DNA from: Monarcha castaneiventris obscurior
Taxonomy: Eukaryota; Chordata; Aves; Passeriformes; Monarchidae
Direction of reading: 5' to 3'
Assembly: GCA_026261815.1 (NCBI GenBank)
Contig: JAMPIT010000511.1
Location: forward strand, 2,071,001 to 2,135,000
DNA: 64,000 nt
Shown here: positions 51,392-64,000 of the stretch, one piece after another
How positions within the stretch are numbered: the stretch's first letter is position 1
How the letters are laid out: every line of letters starts with the position of its first letter
Position numbers and translations under genes: made by a program
Notes under the pieces: model-generated
Database searches by the model: none
The model's input: the letters and a program-made list of their open reading frames with translations, nothing else
What the model was told of the DNA's origin: nothing

Positions 51392-51538
51392 GGCGGCCGC
51401 GGCCCTGTCACCATGGCGACCGCGCCGCCGCCGCCGAGCGCTGCCCCGCGCAAGCGCAGTAACGCCCGCGCGGAAGCGCTCGCGGGCGGAAGTGCTCGCG
51501 GGCCGGAAGTGGCGGCACTTCCCGTCGGGACGGGCGCC
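51392..51538. promoter_or_regulatory. Bidirectional DNALI1/SNIP1 CpG-island promoter
   Basis: Only 147 bp separate the two start codons. The segment is CpG dense and TATA-less. It holds an X-box GTCACCATGGCGAC (51407-51420) next to the DNALI1 start. Nearer the SNIP1 start are three ETS-type sites: GCGGAAGTG (51486-51494), CCGGAAGTG (51503-51511) and the inverted CACTTCCCG (51516-51524). Head-to-head genes driven by GABP/ETS sites are a common arrangement in vertebrates. An upstream plus-strand ATG at 51413 is in frame with SNIP1. Confidence 0.8.
51407..51420. promoter_or_regulatory. RFX X-box in the DNALI1/SNIP1 promoter
   Basis: GTCACCATGGCGAC matches RYYNYYWWRRNRAC at all 14 positions, and the reverse strand GTCGCCATGGTGAC also matches, so it is a near-palindrome. 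It lies 16 bp upstream of the DNALI1 ATG. RFX factors with FOXJ1 drive motile-cilia genes, so a role in DNALI1 expression is likely but inferred. Confidence 0.7.
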
Positions 51539-53824
51539 ATGGAGGCGGCGGCGGGGGAGCGGCGGCGGGAGCAGCGGCGGCGGCGGGAGGCGGCGGTGAA
51601 GGCCGAGCGGCGAAGCCCCCGGCGCAGCCCGTCGCCGCCGGGCGAGGAGCGGCGGGGCCCGGTAGGGCCGCGCGCGGGCAGCCGCGGCAGCAGGTAGGGA
51701 GGCCCGGCCGCTCGGCCCCACGCTCGGCCCCACTCTCAGCCCGGCCCCGCCGCTCACGCCGTCCCGTTGTTCCCCAGGTCGCCCCGGCGGAGGAGCCGGT
51801 CCGGGCGGAGGAGCCGCTCCCCGCGAGGCAGGAGGAGCCACAGCCCGCACCACGGCGCCGTGAGGGTGAAGCAGGTAAATGGTGTTGTCAGAACACAGGG
51901 GCCTTGCGGGCGCTGCAGCGGACGCAGTTCCCGGAGACTCGGCCGTGCCGGGTACAGAAGGCGCCTCTTCACTTGTCCGTTCAGACTGGGCTCTGCATCG
52001 TGTCCCATGAGCAGAGAGAGGATCTGGGCAAGTCAGGAGCTCCTGCCACCCAGCTCAGACTGTGCCGCCAGTGACTGGAGCTCCTGTTCGAGCCCAGCCT
52101 GTGCCACAGCATAGGCGTCCCTGGGAGCTGTGTCCTTTGCCCAGAGCAGGGGACACTGCCTGTTTCTCGTGCTTTATTTGGTGCACATTGTGGGAACCCA
52201 AGTAGTGTGGCACAGAAATCTGTTCCATGTTGTGTCAGATCTGCCTACACATGTCCCAGTATGTGTTTTCCGTGTGTAGGATTGGGATTTTCTGAAAGGC
52301 TAAGGTAGATCTGCTGGTCTTTTATTCTGATTGTCCTTTCCAGGAGCGAGATGATCACTGTCGCAGGGGGAACGAGGAGCGGAAGCAGAGACACCCATCA
52401 GAGCAGGAGCACCGGCGGGACAGGAGTGGCGACCGGGACAGGCACAGGGACCACTCAGACAGAAAGAAGAACCCCAGTGACAGGCCGGGAACTCGTAGCC
52501 ATGAGCGGGACATGCAGAACCTGCGGGATCAGCAGGCAGAGAGAGAGTTCTACAATGAAAGGAGGCGAGAGCACCGACAGGGCACTGAGGGCAGCGGCGA
52601 CCAGAACCCAGAGCTCCGGCAGTCCGAGAGCAAACCCAAAGAAAAAGCTGCTGTGAGCAAGGAGAAGCCAAGCTTTGAGCTGTCCGGGGCACTGCTGGAG
52701 GACACCAACACGTTTCGGGGGGTGGTGATCAAGTACAGCGAGCCCCCCGAGGCGCGCATCCCCAAGACGCGCTGGCGCCTGTACCCCTTCAAGAACGATG
52801 AATTCCTGCCAGTGATGTACATCCACAGGCAGAGCGCGTACCTGCTGGGCCGGCACCGCCGCATTGCCGACATCCCCATCGACCACCCCTCCTGCTCCAA
52901 GCAGCACGCCGTCTTCCAGTACCGGTGAGTAGCTTGGGAGCTTCAGAAATAAAACAGCACACAAACCAAACGCCTTGGAATGCATGGCTGGGAGGGTCGA
53001 GTTTGCTGTCAGTATGTTAGAAATGGAATTTATGTGTGATTGCTGTGGATCATCCCAGCAGTGACCAAAAATATCTGAAATTCCTCTAATTTAGCCACAA
53101 GCAGAGAAATTGTATAGCGGGATTAGACACAGAATGGGGTGTGAATCCAGGTTGGAATAACCTACCAGGTGTGATTGACAGTAAAAGCATTTCAAGAAGA
53201 GGTTTGTTGGGTTTGTTCTCTCACAGTGAGTGCAGCTGTGCTCTGATGCAGAGAGGGCTCCTGTTGCTACTGCTGACAGCAGTGCTCTTTTGGAGGATAG
53301 CCCAGCTCTCTTGGAGGACATCTGTCCCAGTGCAGGAGTTGCTGTGTTACATCATCGGAGGTTTAGGGAATGATGCAGCCACTCTCAGAACCTGCTCTGT
53401 CTCACACAGTTTCTTATTGCTGAACATTGGGCTGTTCCGATCTTGGGACGGATGAGTGTTCACTGCACAAACCAGCCTGCTTGTGGAGCACAATTTCTGT
53501 CTCACTTGCTTTTGGAGCACGTTTCCTGTCTCTCTGGTGCCAGTGTTTTTGTTTTCCAGACTGGTGGAGTACACCCGAGCTGACGGCACCGTGGGCCGCA
53601 GGGTGAGGCCCTACATCATCGACCTGGGCTCGGGGAATGGCACCTTCCTCAACAACCAGCGCATCGAGCCCCAGCGCTACTATGAACTGAAGGAGAAGGA
53701 TGTACTCAAGTTTGGGTTCAGCAGCAGAGAGTATGTCCTGCTACATGAATCCTCAGATAAATCTGAGGCCAATGCAAAGGACGATGATGAAGATGAGGAG
53801 AAGGAGGAAGAGTCTGACAGTTAA
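51539..53824 (+). CDS. SNIP1: SMAD nuclear-interacting protein 1, FHA-domain nuclear protein
   Basis: Four exons: 51539-51693, 51778-51874, 52344-52924 and 53560-53824 (1098 bp, 365 aa; human 396), all GT-AG and in phase. The N-terminal half is Arg/Ser and charge rich, typical of spliceosome-associated proteins. KEKPSFELSGALLEDTNTF leads into the FHA domain (about 225-325). Phosphopeptide-binding positions are present: G253-R254, S269 and H272, and N304-G305. The tail is acidic and ends in SDS as in human. SNIP1 binds SMADs and p300, and works with the spliceosome/RES-like complex, DROSHA and miRNA processing in the nucleus. From KEKPSFEL onward it is nearly identical to human; the first 80 residues have diverged and are shorter. 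The ATG at 51539 was chosen because MEAAAGERRR resembles the basic human N-terminus; an in-frame ATG at 51413 would add 42 residues. Intron 1 is only 84 bp. Confidence 0.96.
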
Positions 53825-55014
53825 CGGATGAGGAAGACGTTGGGGAGGGGCAGAGGAGAGAACTCCTTGCAATTGAACGGGAGTGGGATGTGAACACAGA
53901 GCATCGCAGCACTGATGCCTCTTGTTGCCTTAAAGTCCTTTCTCTGTTGCTGGTCTGTTCCCATTAGTTTGTTTTGGGAGACTTTGCTCATTATTCATCT
54001 TTGATAGTTTTGCATATCAGGAAATACAGCTTTACTTTTATTTTATTTTTCCCCCAACAAGCCCAAGAGCACCTGGATGTGAAAGCTCTGGTGTTGGAAA
54101 CCCTTCACAGATATTGCCAGACTCTTCCAGCAAACCATGTCAAACACAGACAGCATCTGGAAAATTATTTTTATGACTTGTTTTGTTACAGCCCTTTGAA
54201 AATGCTACAGACTGAAAGGTTAGTTAAAGAGTACCTGATGCACATCTTGTTCAGTAGTTTGCCAAATTCCTCTGCCTGTTGGGAGTTCTGATGGGAGAAT
54301 TTACCTGGATCACTGCTGAAATGGCAGAAACGTGGCAAAGACCCTCATGTATTTTTATGTTTTGGCTATTTAATTTGCCTCATGGTGATTGAGGGATGGG
54401 CATTTCAGTGGAATTCTGCCTGGAAATCACAAGGGAATGTGAAACAGAAGTTAACTAACAGTTCCTAGAATTTCAGGTGATGAGACTGTGACCGAGGGCT
54501 GAGGGCCCCCAGTTTCCTGTTCCCACACACGATGCTGAAACTGTCCTGGATGTGGAGTGTCTGGGTTGAATGCTGGAGCCATTATTTCTGACCCCACCCC
54601 AGGGTTTGTTTGTGTCACACAGAAACACCTTTGATTGGGTGACGTGTTTTAACCAGAGTTTGCACTACTTAAGTTCTCTTTTTATAAAAACTTACCCAAG
54701 TCCCTTGTTTAACACAGTCTTCTCGCTGTAAAGAAATGAGTGTTTAGGGAGAGAAGCACCAGTCCCACTCACTGGGAGTTGCATAGTCTTTGGTGTCTCC
54801 TCCATGTTGCTTTATGTTAAATGTGTATGTCCCACACTTAACTGGTTCATCTGGGTGTTTGTGGTCTCACCTGTTCGTCCCTGCTTGTGTGCGGACTGGA
54901 CACAAATGGTGCTTGTTGTACACATTGATGGTGTAAATATGGGGCATTGCTGTGGGATTTCAGACGGGTAGGATGGAGTTTGAGCAGAAGGAGCTCCAAG
55001 GGTTTTTAAATAAA
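53825..55014 (+). other. SNIP1: SNIP1 3' UTR, AATAAA at 55009-55014
   Basis: About 1.2 kb from the stop to AATAAA (55009-55014), followed by a T-rich downstream region. A 105-codon open frame at 53974-54291 lies inside but resembles no known protein. No other plus-strand AATAAA was noted between. Confidence 0.7.
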
Positions 55015-55277
55015 CAATTTGTAAATTTAGCCCTGATTATTTTTAGCTGTAATATTTTTCTAGTGTCCTTTTTTTTTTCCTTGAAAGAGATGAAGTTTCA
55101 GTACTTGTTTCTGTATTAAAGAAACAAAGTGAGTTAAAAACTGCACTATTTGTGTACTGGAGAGGCTGTTAGCGCTGGAGGTTTTTATCATTCCCCTTGG
55201 CCGGGCCTTTCTCACCTGAGTGTGGCCACGGTGGCTCATTCTGTGTCCCCCGACACGGTTCACACGGGACTGTGAAG

Positions 55278-55285
55278 TGACGTCA
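55278..55285. promoter_or_regulatory. MEAF6: Consensus CRE upstream of MEAF6
   Basis: TGACGTCA, the full palindromic cAMP response element, 273 bp upstream of the MEAF6 start codon and before the CpG island. ATF/CREB binding is inferred. Confidence 0.55.
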
Positions 55286-55357
55286 TTGCCGTACTGCGAA
55301 AGGGCAAACCGGCCCCCCGAGCGTCACTGCAGAGGATCAGAGTGACAGAGTTTAATA

Positions 55358-55396
55358 GGATCATAGAAAGGTTTGGCTTGGAGGGACTTTAAAGAC
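55358..55396 (-). mobile_element. CR1 LINE 3'-end fragment
   Basis: AGGATCATAGAAAGGTTTGG followed by CTTGGAGGGACTTTAAAGAC is the reverse complement of the avian CR1 terminus. Only about 40 bp remain, in the MEAF6 upstream region and on the opposite strand to the gene. Confidence 0.75.
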
Positions 55397-55429
55397 GGCA
55401 GAAACCCAAAATATCTCAGTTACTGAGGC

Positions 55430-61425
<5,996 letters not shown>

Positions 61426-62146
61426 AGCCATCAGTGCTGATGCTCCTGCGACTTAGGTCTGACTCCCCACTGAGAGGCTCTGAAGCAGGATGGCAGCTGC
61501 AACAGGAGTGACTCACTCTAAGGGACTTGAATGGGGGGAGGAAATCCTGGACCATGTACTTTGCATCATTTTCAAATCACCTGAGTTGCAGGAAGATGAA
61601 GGTGGTGTAGTAGTTGTAGTAGTTCTGAATTCCTGGTTGTTCTGTGCTTCCACCTTGGTCGGGAACTTCCTGAAACGGCTGATACTGCTGCCCCCTGTCA
61701 CCTGCAGACCCACAGAGAGGCATTTCCTTTTCCACTGGAACTTGGGTAGGATTCAGTGTGTCCCATCCACGTTGTGAGACTTAGATTACTTTTGTTGCTG
61801 ATATTTAGCTTTTCAGGTTTGTTTTTTGGTTTTATTTTGTTGATTTTGTTGTGTTTTTTTTAAAGCTGAAGTGTATAGTTACAAGTTGACTTTGGGTTTC
61901 TTTGTTTAGTCTGTGTAGTGGAAGGTTCTTCATTTTGTGGAGCAGTTCTTTTGATTCTTACTCAAGCAGAGAAGAAGGTAGTTTAACCCTTTTCTCTTAC
62001 TTTCATTTTAAACACCATCTCCCGGTATTCCTCAGTGCATTAGGTACAGGAAGGGCCAGAGCTCAGAGCCAACTCTTTGCTGTCGCTGACTTTGGGTGGG
62101 CTCTCTTTTTAATACAAACTTCTGTCATTTGTACATAAACAATAAA
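61426..62146 (+). other. MEAF6: MEAF6 3' UTR, AATAAA at 62141-62146
   Basis: From the TAG at 61425 to the AATAAA at 62141-62146, about 720 bp. T-rich stretches (61800-61860) precede the signal. Length and signal position are plausible for MEAF6. Confidence 0.7.
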
Positions 62147-64000
62147 AGTTCCATGTTTGTCTCTTCTCATGGTTTATTCAGTCCAAACTTCGACTCCTGG
62201 TGCTTTTTTAGTCTCCACCTGCGTTATGAGGACTTTGCTGGAATTCTTCCCTTTTGGCACCGGAGCTGTTCCTTGTCCCATGGCTCATGAGAGGTTCACG
62301 TGGTGCTTTCTCTCCTCGAGGTAGCTGTAACTAAGTGCTGCAGGGAGTGCCAGGCTCTAATCTCCAGCTGCGTTTGGCTGATCTTGCTGCAAGGCAGGAC
62401 TGGGATGTCCATGGTTCTGCTGGTGAGGGCATATTGCTTGCAGATCAGGGCTGAGTTGGCTGGATTGTCCCAGGAGCAGGACAGAGGGGTGAGGGCCCGG
62501 GGCTTCTCACAGCAGCCGGGTCAGAATCTTGGTGTTGCTGTTGAACTGACCTTTGCTTCGCTCAGCATGGGGAGTTGCCTTCTTTATTGGTGCTGGGATG
62601 TGTTTGTGCAACCCCTGCTGCTGAAGGGAGATGTGGGAAAGGGGCCATGGGACGGGAGTGTCACTGAGTCCCTGGAGTCTGCACAGCCCTTGGAACAAAC
62701 AAGGAATGTGCAGAACGTGTTCTGCTGCACCTCTGCTCCTCTGGGGTTTGGGGTCTTCCTCAGCTCTCTCCAGGCACCCCAGTCTGTGCAGGGCAGGACC
62801 TGAGCAAAGGTGAGTCCGCAGGAGCAGAATTCTCCTTTGGGCTGTGTCTGATCTGGGGATCAAGGCAGCTCCTCGTTTGTTCCCAGAGGGAGCTGGCTTA
62901 TCCCACAGGGAGCTGTGTCTCTGCTTGAAGGCTGGCAGCTGCTTCTCCACGGGGGGGTCGGGATAGAGCAGCTTAAAGGCCAAGCTACAAAGCTGGCCTA
63001 CTTCTGTGTGTTGTAAGTTAGAGAGTTTAAGTATGGGGGGTGGAAGATCTAGGAAACGGCATAAACTACAAGGCCTTGCTCCTCCATAGTTCTGGAAAAA
63101 AAGAATTCTCAGCTGATGGTTTTCATTCCCTGGCTTCAGTGCAAAAACAGTTCTCCTGCTGCTGCTGCTCCAAGCAGGGATGGCTGGAGAAGCTGTACTT
63201 CAGAGGCTGAAGTCTCTGCTGCACCTCTGACCTCGAGGAAAGCTGCCAGACTTTTTCAGGCAGAACATTTTGGAGAAGCAGCAAAGGGCTAGTGTAGCTC
63301 AGAGCCCTCTGTGCAGGCAGGTTCTGTGGCAGGGTCAGCTTCACGTTCCCTGTGACACATTGGGGTGCTGCAGGGACAATGGGCCAATGCAGCCTTTTGT
63401 GCCTCCGGCTGTGTTTGTCACCAAAGGAGGGGACAGCCTGTTCTGCCCAGGTCGATGTCTGATGGCAGCAGCCTGGGGGGGAACACATTGATGAGGGCAG
63501 AAAGAGAAATGGCAAACACTTGACTCAGTTAAAGGATCAGCTGTTCCCTGCTGGGTCCTGACTCCAGCAGTTGTGCCTAAAACTTCCATTTGATTTTGGA
63601 ACACTTCTGTTTTACTTCCTTAAGAGCATGAGTGACTAAAGACCCCCAGGATGGCCAGTGCCTGGGCACAGGAGTTAGAGGGAGCTGCACAGCCTTTACC
63701 TGAATGGTAATTAAAGCTAAAAGTAGCACTTAGAAATATATCCCGAGTCCTTTGCTAGTGAAAGATGAATCCTGAGCAAAGTGTAGAAGAGCAGCCATTG
63801 TCGTTATGGACCCCAAAGGTGGAGCGTTAGAGAAAGGCTAATCCCTGCACAGCCCCGTCACCAAGAGGATTAGGCAGGAGTTCATCTGGTCGCCATGGGG
63901 CAGGAGGGGCCGCGCCCGGTGCATGGCTGGGTAAGGGAGCAGAGGGGAGGGGGCAGCGGGGGTCCGGCGTGTGGGGATCCGGCCCACAAACGCTCCGGTC
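62147..64000. other. Intergenic sequence downstream of MEAF6, no gene seen
   Basis: No coding exon was recognised. In human the next gene is ZC3H12A, tail-to-tail with MEAF6, so a minus-strand 3' end may lie here or beyond the window. A minus-strand AATAAA (TTTATT at 62583-62588) is the only hint. The last 120 bp become GC/CpG richer. Confidence 0.5.

Noticed and set aside
62507..62983. Minus-strand frame that might be ZC3H12A, expected by synteny
   Set aside because: The peptide has no CCCH zinc finger or PIN-domain features. Only the position suggested it.
63880..64000. Possible start of another gene (GCCATGGGG followed by a GTAAGG donor)
   Set aside because: Twelve codons with no recognisable similarity, cut by the window edge. 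Human synteny predicts the neighbour on the other strand.

Overview
This is a window of a vertebrate nuclear genome, almost certainly a bird. The genes have many short introns with GT-AG ends, CpG-island promoters and AATAAA/ATTAAA poly(A) signals. Two CR1-type LINE 3' ends (the main avian interspersed repeat) are visible, and the proteins are close to the mammalian orthologues. Every protein-coding gene was rebuilt exon by exon by checking splice sites and reading phase, and each gives an uninterrupted protein of nearly the human length. Human comparisons are from memory; no search was run.

Layout: (1) 1-26.6 kb has no recognisable coding exon. It holds simple repeats, GC/CpG-rich islands (two ending in good splice donors, possible non-coding first exons of RSPO1) and AT-rich islands that may be regulatory. 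(2) RSPO1 (+), five coding exons, 26,900-31,042. (3) 31.6-37.4 kb is intergenic, followed by a 20-bp minisatellite and a CpG-island promoter. (4) GNL2 (+), sixteen exons, 38,180-47,758, with a CR1 copy in intron 4. (5) DNALI1 (-), six exons, 51,391 down to 48,733, tail-to-tail with GNL2. (6) SNIP1 (+), four exons, 51,539-53,824, head-to-head with DNALI1 across a 147-bp bidirectional promoter. (7) MEAF6 (+), seven constitutive exons plus a 30-bp cassette exon, 55,558-61,425. (8) 62.2-64 kb has no recognisable gene.

The order RSPO1-GNL2-DNALI1-SNIP1-MEAF6, with these relative orientations, matches human 1p34.3 in reverse, so this is a conserved synteny block. The genes are functionally unrelated: a secreted WNT potentiator, a nucleolar ribosome-assembly GTPase, an axonemal dynein light chain, a nuclear FHA protein and a histone acetyltransferase subunit. 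They share compact CpG promoters with ETS-type sites, not a pathway.

I found no undescribed gene system. The most interesting signals are regulatory: RFX X-box motifs in the DNALI1/SNIP1 and GNL2 promoters, a neural-type MEAF6 cassette exon with a UGC element just before its acceptor, a full CRE upstream of MEAF6, and two candidate distal or alternative first exons for RSPO1.
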